This document shows positions 35,952 through 44,600 of a stretch of 64,000 nucleotides of DNA, one piece after another. Made by a program: the position numbers and the translations under genes. The stretch's first letter is position 1; the number at the start of each line of letters is the position of its first letter. The stretch is from Thermogutta terrifontis (lineage in GTDB: Bacteria; Planctomycetota; Planctomycetia; Pirellulales; Thermoguttaceae): positions 1,922,001-1,986,000 of the forward strand of contig NZ_CP018477.1 in NCBI RefSeq assembly GCF_002277955.1, read 5' to 3'. The notes beneath the pieces are model-generated. The model saw only the letters and a list, made by a program, of their open reading frames with translations. It had not been told where the DNA came from and ran no database searches.

Positions 35952-36262
35952 TGGTTTTCACTCCTTTTTTTCAGCTCTGGTCGTGGTTTTTCCCCAAATC
36001 AGATAGGCCGCCTCGCCCGCTCCGCAGGCGTAAGGGCGAGTTCAGCACAAATTGCAATAATCTTCACCAATTCAGTGTCGAATACCGCTTTGTCTTATCT
36101 CCCTGCATTGATCAAAGATACGGCGTCGCCGGGCCCTTTTCAATGATTACTCGGCCAGAAAATAATGCCCCGACGGCAGGACGCGGCTGCACCAGATGCG
36201 ATAACACTCTCACGCCTGGTCCAATAGGACAGCCTTTCCCGAGTCAATGGTTCGCGCGATTC
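35952..36262. other. leader region upstream of ilvB
   Basis: This gap of 311 bp lies between the HTH-EIIA gene and ilvB, both on the minus strand. It probably contains the ilvB promoter and 5' leader, including the hairpin at 36012-36040. No leader peptide rich in Leu, Ile or Val codons was noticed. Confidence 0.45.
36012..36040 (-). promoter_or_regulatory. hairpin in the ilvB leader
   Basis: CTCGCCC (36012-36018) and GGGCGAG (36034-36040) form a 7 bp GC-rich stem with a 15-base loop about 60 bp upstream of ilvB. It lacks a T-run. It could affect ilvB leader folding or end the upstream transcript; its role is unknown. Confidence 0.3.
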
Positions 36263-36970
36263 TTAAAGCCCCGACTCCGTTTCCGCGATGAGACGCCGGA
36301 TCGCCTCAGGGTCGTCCAGTTCCCTCAGTTGGGGGAGAAAACCTGGCTGCGCAAGAATCCGGCTAAGTCGGGCAAGCGTCCGCAGGTGGCCGCGGTCGTC
36401 CACAGAGCATATCAAAAAGAAACAATCTGTCAGGGCTCCAGACTCACTTCCGAACGGGATACCGCTCGCTGTCCTCCCGAATGCGAGGAACGGCTGGCCG
36501 AGAATCCGGCTAAGGGGACGTCGCGGGTGCAACAGGGCGACACCGTTTTCCAACGCTGTGGGGTGCATTTCTTCCCGAGCGAGAACCGCCTCGGCCATCG
36601 CCTCAGGATCCCAGAGCCATCCTGTTCGGGCGGCCACTTCCGCCATCCTTTGAATGACTGCGATCCGCGTCTTTGCCGCCAACGGGACTTCAATCGCTTC
36701 CGGTGGTAACATCTCGGCAATGGAGATTTCGCTTCCGGGGCTCGCTCTGCCACGGAGTTGCTGCTCCATTTCCGCCAGATCGTCATCCTCTGTGGCCAGC
36801 CCAATGCGGCGCTCCAGCCAGTGGTGGATTTCAGCGCGCGAAAATCGCCAGTGACCGGCGACTTTCCGCCCGGGAATTTTGCCTCGTTCAGCCAGCCGCT
36901 GCACTTGCTGAGGTGTGAGGTGCAGGTACGCGGCAAGGGAAGACAGATCAAAATCTTCTGTGTCCGACAT
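36263..36970 (-). CDS. excisionase-type HTH fused to PTS EIIA (fructose/nitrogen type)
   Basis: The 235 residues begin with an excisionase/MerR-like helix-turn-helix (about 8-55: SSLAAYLHLTPQQVQRLAERGKIPG, AGHWRFSRAEIHHWL). A linker of about 30 residues leads to a PTS EIIA domain of type 2 (85-230). The phospho-acceptor site is His148 in ALENGVALLHPR, in place of the usual nGvAiPH. No membrane EIIC/EIIB components or HPr are nearby. It is probably a regulator, like PtsN, in which phosphorylation of EIIA affects DNA binding or partner choice. That is inference; the fusion of DNA-binding and phospho-acceptor domains is seen directly. GGGGAT stands upstream of the ATG. The gene diverges from a Gfo/Idh/MocA gene. 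Confidence 0.88.
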   Translation of the reverse strand: MSDTEDFDLSSLAAYLHLTPQQVQRLAERGKIPGRKVAGHWRFSRAEIHHWLERRIGLATEDDDLAEMEQQLRGRASPGSEISIAEMLPPEAIEVPLAAKTRIAVIQRMAEVAARTGWLWDPEAMAEAVLAREEMHPTALENGVALLHPRRPLSRILGQPFLAFGRTASGIPFGSESGALTDCFFLICSVDDRGHLRTLARLSRILAQPGFLPQLRELDDPEAIRRLIAETESGL

Positions 36971-37367
36971 CTGGCCTATCCCCTGTGTTTATCCCCAGTC
37001 CTGGACTCTCTCACCTGGGCTTGGTTCTTCAGGCTGCGCAACGCTGAAAACACAATCTTGGAAAACTCCGCGCAATACGCCAACTCACGAGACCCGATGC
37101 CGATAACCTTGATTGTCCGCTACGATGGGGTGGTGGTCTATCCAGGGCAGCAGCGCCAGGCTTTTCGTCGAACGAATTGTTTGGGCGCCCGATACCAACC
37201 GGGTAAAGTTGGCAAACCAGGCTGATTCTGCCGAAGTGATGGGTTGTTGCTTGGCGGAACTGGTCTTCGGGCCTCTTGCAAAGTTGACAGAATAAGTTAT
37301 AACGGCGAACCAAAGGACTAATCGTATCGTGCAACACGGTGATTGTCGGCATATGGAGGAACAGCTT
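36971..37367. other. divergent intergenic region
   Basis: This 397 bp lies between the HTH-EIIA gene and the Gfo/Idh/MocA gene. A 60-codon frame at 37113-37295 lacks a ribosome-binding site and is not called. A promoter candidate is listed at 37276-37303. Confidence 0.5.
37276..37303 (+). promoter_or_regulatory. sigma-70-like promoter of Gfo/Idh/MocA gene
   Basis: TTGCAA (37276-37281) and TATAAC (37298-37303) are 16 bases apart and 65 bp before the start codon. The fit to consensus is 4/6 and 5/6. Confidence 0.35.
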
Positions 37368-38555
37368 ATGGACACCATCAATGTCGCGTTGATCGGTCAG
37401 GGGTTTATGGGGCGGTCCCACTCGAATGCGTGGGGTCAGGTGGCCAAGTTTTTCAAGCCGCCCATCAAGCCGATTATGCATACGTCTTTTGGTCAACCAG
37501 GGGTGGACCCCGACCCGGCGGGTTTCGCGGCGAATTGGGGCTGGAAAAATGTTTCCACCGATTGGGAATCAGTCGTGAAGAACCCCGAAATCGGTCTCGT
37601 GGACATTGTGACGCCCAACTACATGCACGCGCCGGTGGCCAAGGCCGCCATCGCTGCGGGCAAACACGTGGCCTGTGAAAAGCCGATTGCAGGGACGCTT
37701 GCCGATGCCCGCGAAATGGTGGAGGCGGCGAAGAAAGCGAATGTGAAGACGTTTGTGTGGTTCAACTATCGCCGATGCCCTGCCGTGGCACTCGCCCATC
37801 TGTTGGTCAAGCAGGGAAAGCTCGGTGAAATTCGGCACGTTCGTGCTGCGTATCTCCAGGATTGGGCTGACGAAAACGTACCCCTCGTTTGGCGATTCGA
37901 TAAGAATCTCGCGGGCTCCGGCGCCCACGGGGACCTGAACGCTCACATTGTGGACATGACACGTTTCGTCACCGGCTTGGAAATCACTGAAATTGCCGGC
38001 GCAATCGCAGAAACGTTTATCAAGAAGCGGAGACTGCCAAGTGCAGGCTCGACTGGTGCAATCGTTTCGGGTGGTGCCGGCAAGGAGGAGTGGGGCGACG
38101 TCACTGTGGATGACACGGTGCTCTTCCTGGCACGATTCTCCAATGGTGCCGTCGCCAGCTTCGAGGCGGCACGTCAGGCCACCGGCAATCAGAACCGCAA
38201 CATGTTCGAAATCAATGGCACAAAAGGTGCGCTCAAGTTTGATTTCGAGCGGATGAATGAACTGCTGTTCTATGATGCCACGCTGCCTCGCGCGGTCCAG
38301 GGTTGGACGAACATCATGGTCACACATGCTCCGGATCACCCGTATATCGCCAACTGGTGGCCGGACGCCCACATCATCGGTTACGAACACGGCTTTGTGA
38401 ACCAGGCGTATGATATCCTGCGAGTGATTGCCGGTCAGGAGCCTGTGGTGCCGATTCCGGACTTCGAGGACGCTTATCAAACGCAGCGGGTCTTGGAGGC
38501 CGCTTTGATTTCTGCCCGGGAGCGGCGCCCGGTGAAGCTCGAAGAGGTGTACTGA
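37368..38555 (+). CDS. Gfo/Idh/MocA-family dehydrogenase (cytoplasmic)
   Basis: The ATG at 37368 has GGAGG eight bases upstream, so the earlier in-frame start at 37329 is rejected. The 395-residue protein has the NAD(P) Rossmann motif GQGFMGRSHSNAW at its N-terminus and the family's catalytic-site signature CEKPIAG near residue 105. A mixed alpha/beta substrate domain follows (DLNAHIVDMTRFVTG, AGSTGAIV, FEINGTKGALKFDF). There is no export signal, unlike the two other Gfo/Idh/MocA proteins in this window. Such enzymes oxidise or epimerise sugars, inositols or related compounds; the substrate is unknown. It is transcribed alone and ends at a strong terminator. Confidence 0.93.
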   Translation: MDTINVALIGQGFMGRSHSNAWGQVAKFFKPPIKPIMHTSFGQPGVDPDPAGFAANWGWKNVSTDWESVVKNPEIGLVDIVTPNYMHAPVAKAAIAAGKHVACEKPIAGTLADAREMVEAAKKANVKTFVWFNYRRCPAVALAHLLVKQGKLGEIRHVRAAYLQDWADENVPLVWRFDKNLAGSGAHGDLNAHIVDMTRFVTGLEITEIAGAIAETFIKKRRLPSAGSTGAIVSGGAGKEEWGDVTVDDTVLFLARFSNGAVASFEAARQATGNQNRNMFEINGTKGALKFDFERMNELLFYDATLPRAVQGWTNIMVTHAPDHPYIANWWPDAHIIGYEHGFVNQAYDILRVIAGQEPVVPIPDFEDAYQTQRVLEAALISARERRPVKLEEVY

Positions 38556-38643
38556 ACTGACCTCGAGCCCGTCGCGTCGAGTAAATGGTGACGGGACGTT
38601 GGTCAACTGGAGATTGGTGAAACTTTCCGACAGGAGGTCACTC

Positions 38644-38688
38644 GGGGCGCTATGGACCGAGGAGCGGCTAGTCCAGAGCGCCCCTTTT
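38644..38688 (+). terminator. strong intrinsic terminator
   Basis: GGGGCGCT pairs with AGCGCCCC and, inside it, TGGAC pairs with GTCCA, giving 13 bp interrupted by one A/G mismatch. TTTT and a CT-rich run follow. It ends the 37368 transcript. Confidence 0.9.
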
Positions 38689-38786
38689 CTCTCTCATCAC
38701 GGCATTTGCCTGTGGGGATGATCTCCGTTTTCCTCAATGCCGGCTTCCGTTTGGTGATCGCCGAGTGATTACCTGTCCATCCGCGC

Positions 38787-39025
38787 TTTTGCAAAAACTA
38801 CGACACCTCGCGGGCGCAATGCGCGTTGCAGGGGGCAATTCATGAATTGCCCCTACCGTTTAGACGGCAACTGAACCGGAGACTCGGAGCCCGGCCAGTG
38901 AAATGGCCTGTGCAAGCTCCAAGAACGGACCTAACATGCAGGTCCTTCCGGGCTGAATCCCGCCCCGCCCGAAGCCATGCCGAGGTCCACGTCCCCGTCA
39001 GAAAGAATGAGGATGAGTCAGGAGT
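38787..39025 (+). repeat. dispersed intergenic palindromic repeat, copy B
   Basis: Left edge TTTTGCAAAAAC (38787-38798), then CGGGCGCAATGCGCG. A perfect 22 bp palindrome at 38832-38853 follows, then TACCGTTTAGACGG, GGAGCCCGG and CGGACCTAACATGCAGGTCC. It ends with GATGAGTCAGG near 39013-39023. Flanks on both sides align with copies C and E. Confidence 0.88.
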
Positions 39026-39027
39026 GT

Positions 39028-39720
39028 TTACCGGTCACGATCTCGGGCGGAAACCAACAACAGGTAATAGAGCAGAGTGAGGATCGCCTGGAGCGTGGCC
39101 GCCACGTAAGTCCAGGCCGCTGCATTGAGAACTCGATTCACATAAGTAAGTTCCTCAGGGGAGACGATGCCGCGTTCCACCAGGAGCTGCTTGGCCCGGC
39201 GGCTTGCGTTGAACTCGACGGGCAGATTGATGACTTGAAAGATGACCACCGCCGAGAACAGATAAACACCCACCCAGGCGAGCCAGGTGAGACCCATCCC
39301 TAAACCGATGAGAAGGGCGAGAAGACCCAGGCTGCTTCCGAAATTGGCAGCCGGATAGGCGATTTGGGTAATCATGAGGGGCGCATACCCGTGGGCATGC
39401 TGAAGGGCATGACCCACTTCATGAGCCGCAATTCCCACCGAGGCGAGGCTTCGGCCCCGATAGACGTCAGGGCTGAGGCGGATGACGCGCTCGCTTGGGG
39501 AATAATGGTCAGTTAATTCACCGGGGACCATATCCACGTCCACATCCGTGAGCCCGGCAGAGTTGAGAATTAACCGAGCTGCCTCTGCCCCACTCAGTCG
39601 CGCCGGGATTTGCCTTGCCTGCGCATAGGTGCTGCGCACCCGGAACTGGGCCCACAGAGCCAAAATGATCGCCGGACTAATGAAGATCAGGTAAAACGGA
39701 TCGAAGAAAAACATCGGCAC
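39028..39720 (-). CDS. YugP-type membrane zinc metallopeptidase
   Basis: The 230-residue protein has an N-terminal hydrophobic span (FYLIFISPAIILALWAQF), the zinc motif HEVGH at residues 100-104 and three further hydrophobic segments (about 125-160 and 205-225). AGLTDVDVDMVPGELTDHYSP and NLPVEFNASRRAKQLL match the neutral zinc metallopeptidase family 2 (YugP). Glu174 in PVEFNASRRA may be the third zinc ligand. GTG 39720 follows GAGGAGG with ten bases of spacing; ATG 39714 is an alternative. The active site probably faces the cytoplasm or the membrane. The function in the cell is unknown. Its stop lies at the edge of repeat copy B. Confidence 0.92.
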   Translation of the reverse strand: MPMFFFDPFYLIFISPAIILALWAQFRVRSTYAQARQIPARLSGAEAARLILNSAGLTDVDVDMVPGELTDHYSPSERVIRLSPDVYRGRSLASVGIAAHEVGHALQHAHGYAPLMITQIAYPAANFGSSLGLLALLIGLGMGLTWLAWVGVYLFSAVVIFQVINLPVEFNASRRAKQLLVERGIVSPEELTYVNRVLNAAAWTYVAATLQAILTLLYYLLLVSARDRDR

Positions 39721-40135
39721 GACGCGTTCACCTCCTCAAAAATTTATCCATTCCAGTGTTGACACCATCCCCGATGTGTTCACCGGGCAAACCCCTTGAA
39801 TGTCGGAAGATGCCCGTCGTGATGACAGGCTTCAACCCAATTTTACGTTGGGTTTTCAGATTGTGTAGATCGGATTCCTGTTGCAGAATCAGGCTTGCCG
39901 GTCTAACATGGTAGCGGCGAAGTGGAAGACAATCTGGGCACACTCGAAAGGAGCCGTCCTCCAACCGGGCCACGAAGGTGTCGCCCTGTGCAGAAAAGCT
40001 TGGCGGCGTCAATCCCTGGCTCTGGCTTCCCCCCAATCCGGACTGAATGCCCGGACGCTCAATTCGGGATCAAAGAATCAACTGCCGTGACTCGTGTTGG
40101 GTATTCCTTCAGACGCATTTCGGGAGGACTATGTT
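39721..40135. other. divergent intergenic region
   Basis: This 415 bp lies between the YugP-type gene and a Tat Gfo/Idh/MocA gene. A stem-loop with AACCCAA (39834-39840) and TTGGGTT (39848-39854), followed by TTC, stands in the middle. Its role is unclear because no upstream transcript on either strand obviously ends there. No gene was found. Confidence 0.5.
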
Positions 40136-41401
40136 ATGCAGCAGCCTCGTATCTCACGCAGACGCGCGTTGCAATCCCTTGTGGCCACGTCGCTGGCCAT
40201 TCCCTCATGCGTCAAGGCGACGGCCTTGGGGCTTGAAGGAGCCACACCGGCCAGTGAACGGGTGACGGTCGGACACATCGGAGTGGGAGGACGTGGACGG
40301 GATTTGCTTCGAGGTTTCATGACCTGTCCTGGCGCGCAACCCGTAGCGGTTGCCGACGCCTATCGCGACCGTCGCGAGGCGATGGCGGAAATGATTGAAG
40401 GAAAGGCCTACGGAGACTTTCGCGAACTGTTGGCCCGCGAGGATATCGATGCGGTGGTCATTGCCACTCCTGATCACTGGCACGTGCCCATCGCAATCAT
40501 GGCGGCCAAGGCCGGCAAACACGCTTACGTCGAGAAACCGCTCGGACTGACAGTGGAGCAGGACCTGCTGTGCCGCAAGGTTTTCCGCGAAACCGGCCGT
40601 GTGTTCCAGTATGGAACCCAGCAGCGGAGCATGGCCCACGGCCGATTTGGCTGCGAACTGGTTCGCAGCGGGAAAATCGGCGAACTGAAAAGGATCGAGG
40701 TGATTGCCCCTGATGGTGGAGCAGGTGGGTCCACTGAACCGGCTCCTGTGCCGCCTGAGCTGGATTACGAAATGTGGATCGGTCCAGCCCCCATGAAGCC
40801 GTACACGGTGAGCCGTTGCAATCCACCGGGGACTTACTGGATTTATGATTTTTCCATCGGATTCCTGGCCGGTTGGGGGGCCCATCCGCTGGATATCATG
40901 ATCTGGGGATGTGACGCAGATCTGGCAGGCCCGATGACCTTCGAGGGAACTGGTGAGATTCCGAAAGAGGGACTCTACGATACCGTGATCCACTGGGATG
41001 TGACCGTCCAGATGGGAAATGGGGTGGTGATGACCTTCAAGCCGGGCAGCGATTCAACGAAATTCATCGGCACAGAAGGCTGGGTGGACGTGCGCCGCGC
41101 AGGGATTGATGCCGAACCGAAGTCGCTCCTTAAGCTGGAGTTGGGTCCCAATGACGTGCACCTGACCCGCAGTCCGCGACACGACCAGAATTTCATCGAA
41201 GCCATCAAATCCGGTGGAAAGGCCATTGCCCCGATCGATGAGGCTGTGCGATCGGACATCATCAGCCATATGTGCGATATTGCCATCCGCACTGGCCGGA
41301 AAATCACGTGGGATCCCAAGAAAGAAGAAATCGTCGGCGATCCGGAGGCCGCCAAGATGCTATCCCGGCCAATGAGGCCGCCGTGGAAGCTGGAGGTCTG
41401 A
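40136..41401 (+). CDS. Tat-exported Gfo/Idh/MocA-family dehydrogenase
   Basis: The ATG at 40136 has GGGAGG eight bases upstream; an in-frame start at 40094 is rejected. The N-terminus shows a twin-arginine signal (ISRRRALQSLVATSLAIP), so the enzyme folds with its cofactor inside and is exported. The NAD-binding motif GHIGVGGRGRDLL and the signature VEKPLGLTVEQ follow, with TPDHWHVP typical of the exported planctomycete subfamily. Residues 200-421 form the substrate domain (DYEMWIGPAPMKPY, GWGAHPLDIMIWG). Export of these enzymes suggests tightly bound nucleotide, as in glucose-fructose oxidoreductase; that is established for the family, not shown here. The substrate is unknown. It converges on a large glycosidase-like gene. 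Confidence 0.93.
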   Translation: MQQPRISRRRALQSLVATSLAIPSCVKATALGLEGATPASERVTVGHIGVGGRGRDLLRGFMTCPGAQPVAVADAYRDRREAMAEMIEGKAYGDFRELLAREDIDAVVIATPDHWHVPIAIMAAKAGKHAYVEKPLGLTVEQDLLCRKVFRETGRVFQYGTQQRSMAHGRFGCELVRSGKIGELKRIEVIAPDGGAGGSTEPAPVPPELDYEMWIGPAPMKPYTVSRCNPPGTYWIYDFSIGFLAGWGAHPLDIMIWGCDADLAGPMTFEGTGEIPKEGLYDTVIHWDVTVQMGNGVVMTFKPGSDSTKFIGTEGWVDVRRAGIDAEPKSLLKLELGPNDVHLTRSPRHDQNFIEAIKSGGKAIAPIDEAVRSDIISHMCDIAIRTGRKITWDPKKEEIVGDPEAAKMLSRPMRPPWKLEV

Positions 41402-41580
41402 CCGACTGGTCCATTGGGAAAGCGGCGGGGATGGCTTCCACCAACTTTCCCAACCACCGTTCCGTGCACGATTCAGGCGGTAAGCGGTGAGATCGGGTGT
41501 ACAACGCCCGGCCGCTGCCGCGCTGTGTCCGAGCCGCCACCAACAAAGGTCAGGCGTCCGCCCGAGCTGTGCGGGAAGCG

Positions 41581-41605
41581 AAAAAACCAAGCTCATGTGT
41601 GAGCT
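41581..41605 (-). terminator. intrinsic terminator of the 1308-aa protein gene
   Basis: On the minus strand AGCTCA-CACA-TGAGCT (41590-41605) is followed by TGG and TTTTTT (41581-41586). A second 7 bp stem (GAGCGTT/AACGCTC, 41610-41626) overlaps the stop codon just before it. Confidence 0.75.
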
Positions 41606-41617
41606 CAGTGAGCGTTG

Positions 41618-44600
41618 TCAACGCTCGCCGGAGTTCTGGGAAGATTGAGGCGCTGTAGACACCGTGTAGGCCCACTGAGGCGCGCGGCTCTCAATGCGCA
41701 ACTCCGCCCAACATCCCCAATCGCCGACGGAGTTGCCCGCCGGTCCGACGTCTGCCACGAGTTTGAGCTTGATGGTCTTCCCTGCCCAGGGACTTAGATC
41801 GAGCTCCCAGGGATGCCAAGCGTGGTCGCGCTGGATGATTTCTCCAAGGAGCGTGTGCTGGCCGCCATCGTCCACCACATAAACCTGGTACAGGATGCCG
41901 TCTCCGGGGTCGCTTCCGTCGCCTTTGCCTACGGCACATCGCAAACAGGCAGGCACATTCGGCGGAAGATGAACTGGCTCGAGGACGGCCGCCACGTAGC
42001 CCACACCTCCGCGATAGGGCGGATGCATGAACAGAGATGCCTTCTCCACGCCCCCGCAGGAAGTTTTCCTTTTGTCCACGATCGCCCCTGTGGCCGAGTC
42101 CACAGGGGCCTCGTTGTGACCGCGCACGCATTGCATGGTGGATTCAATTTCAGGAAACGGCACAACTTCCACGAGTCGGCGGTCCACAGCGAGCCGCCAC
42201 ATTTGGCGAAGAGTGAAACCGTTTGCACTGAGTTCCACCGGCACATCGATGACGCCCTTCTTTTCCGGTGGTCGGAAGGGTAGAGAGACCACCGTCCAAC
42301 TCCGCGGAGCGAGTTTAACCTGTTGAGTGGCTTCCCCAACTTTAACCAGGAAAGGTTTTTCGTCCGGCAAATTGGCACGCAGTGACAGCGACCATTTTTG
42401 CTCAGCGGCGTTTACCTGGAGATCAACATCCGCCAGGGGAACCACGCGAAAATCCAACCAGTGTCCATTATGCGAGTGCCACACGAGACTTCCTGGTTTG
42501 GCGTCGAGGGGAACAATCCAGGACCCAGAAGGTTTCCCTTCGATCTTAACGGTCTCGCCGGGTACGACCGTTTCCCGATCGCAGTTCAGGCTGGTGGAAG
42601 GCGGCGGTTCAGGTATGAGTCGGTAGCTGAAAGATGGGTTCTGGGGAACCACGTGGACAAATCCCCGAGCAAACCTGACCTCAACCGGTTGGCCCTCCCT
42701 GCTCTCTTCATCAAGGCCGGTTGCCTTGGCTGACTGGCCATTCAACTTGACAGCCATGACGCTGCAATCGAGGGGAATTAGCTCAAAACTTCCGTCCGAT
42801 TTTGGCAGCAGGACCAATTGGCCATCACACAGCACACGCGGAAAACGTGTGATTTTTCCCCGCCCGTTGGCATAGATGTAAGCTGGGGATTCTACGTAGT
42901 CGCAACGGTGATTCTCTATGAGGGCCGAATACGCGAGCAGCTGACCGTCGGGAAACTCTCCCCGTGCACACCAACCGTTCGGCGGTAAAGTCAGGTCCAT
43001 TTCCGGAATATGCCATGAATCGTGGGAGTGGCCGTTCACCCACAGCTCAAGGCCGTTGGAGTACTTCACGTACACCTGTGACCGGCGGTACGCTCCTGTG
43101 AGGAGCGCTCGGCTGGTCGGTTCCAGGTGCCCTTCAGCATTCCAGTAACGGATATCCGCCACTGTGGCCTGGGCATATCGGGCGTGAATTTGTTGTACTG
43201 AGTAGTAGCTTCGGATGGCGTTGCCCATTCCGCCTTCCATGACAAGAAAGCCCGTGTGACCAAAGGCGAGTGTCGCTGCCAGAAACCGATCCAGTGCCTG
43301 CTCGTCGCTCAGGTGGGGGTGGCCCTGCGGATAAAACATCCCCAAATTTCCCATCCCGAAATTGCAGCACAGGGGGTGGAGTTTCCGCAGGTCAAAATCG
43401 ACCAGCCAGGGATTGATATCGAGCCGGGCGAGTTGGTCCTGACCGTAATTGCCATCCGTCAGACCGCAGTAGTACCAGTGGTTGTTCCCTTCGCTGTACA
43501 CCGGCCCATTCCAGGTGGCCTTCTGGTGAAGCATGATCTCGCCATAGGCATAGAATGTGGCGGCGAAGGTCCCTGCTCCTGGTACACGGGCATCAAAGTC
43601 GCAGTAATCCCACGGGCGGACGGCCGTGTGGACGTCGCAGTACGCGGTGCTCAGATGGAATTTCTCCTGAATGATGGGGGCCAGTTTAGCCTCGAATTCC
43701 ACCGCTCGGGCTGGTTTGAGGTTGTAACAGCGTGGCCACGCCCGGCGCCAGTTACCGTCCGATAACCGTGTGACGCAGTCCTCATTCCAGAACTCATTGA
43801 CTGGCGCGTAGTCCGTATAGTTGTTGTAGATGCCGTAGCGAAATCCCAGTTCCTGCATTTTTTGGGCATACCAGCGCTGCCCTTCATCACCCCCCTTCCC
43901 CGGTGCCGCACGGGTACGCAGCGTGAAACTTTCGCCACCATCTCGCCAACCTGTCTCGTGGTCGGTGACGACGATGTTCGTCATACCGTAGCGGGCGACG
44001 CGCTTCCACAGCTCATAATCACGCTGGCGATTCGACGCCCCGTGAGCCCGCCAAACTCGCTCTCCGGCCACGTGCATCCAGGGGGATTTTGGATTAGGAA
44101 TATTCGGCAATACCTCTTCAAACTGGGGTGAGACTGTCAGGAAGATGCGTTCAAAGCAGTCATTGAGTTGGCCGTCTGTTTTGGGCAGATAGCGGGCACC
44201 ACCGTTATACACGAGATGCTGAGGGGAAGGATCATTGATCGCGAAAAGGGCCGACGCGTTGGAACGGTAGTAATCCACAAGCCCCATCATGAACAGTGGC
44301 ATGTGATCATCCCCCGCCACAACGACGGCCGGTCGGTGGGCGTCGCAGGTCAGATACGGCAGCGTGATCAATCGTGGGGAAGGAATTCCCTCTGCGTATC
44401 CAAATTGCACTTCACCCACCACACCGCCGCGACACGCGACATCGATGACGAGGCTTTTCTGCCACAGTCGAAACGTGTAGGTCACCTCGGTGCTGAGACC
44501 GTCGGCCTCTGCCCGCCAACGGGAAACCACGCGCTGGTCCTCTTTGCGGCAGTCAAGGAGCGTGTATTTCGGCTCTACAAGCCGTCCGTCAGGGAGGCGA

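Larger units (their letters stand above)
38556..39027. other. convergent intergenic region with terminator and repeat copy B
   Basis: This 472 bp contains the terminator at 38644-38688 and the dispersed repeat at 38787-39025, which reaches the stop of the YugP-type gene. No gene was found. Confidence 0.6.

Noticed and set aside
37113-37295. Small plus-strand gene of 60 codons
   Set aside because: It has no ribosome-binding site and overlaps the promoter candidate of the next gene.
37569-38606. Minus-strand open frame of 345 codons
   Set aside because: It is antisense to a clear Gfo/Idh/MocA gene and would read through that gene's terminator side.
39834-39857. Terminator between divergent genes
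   Set aside because: The stem AACCCAA/TTGGGTT is followed by only TTC, and no transcript should end there.
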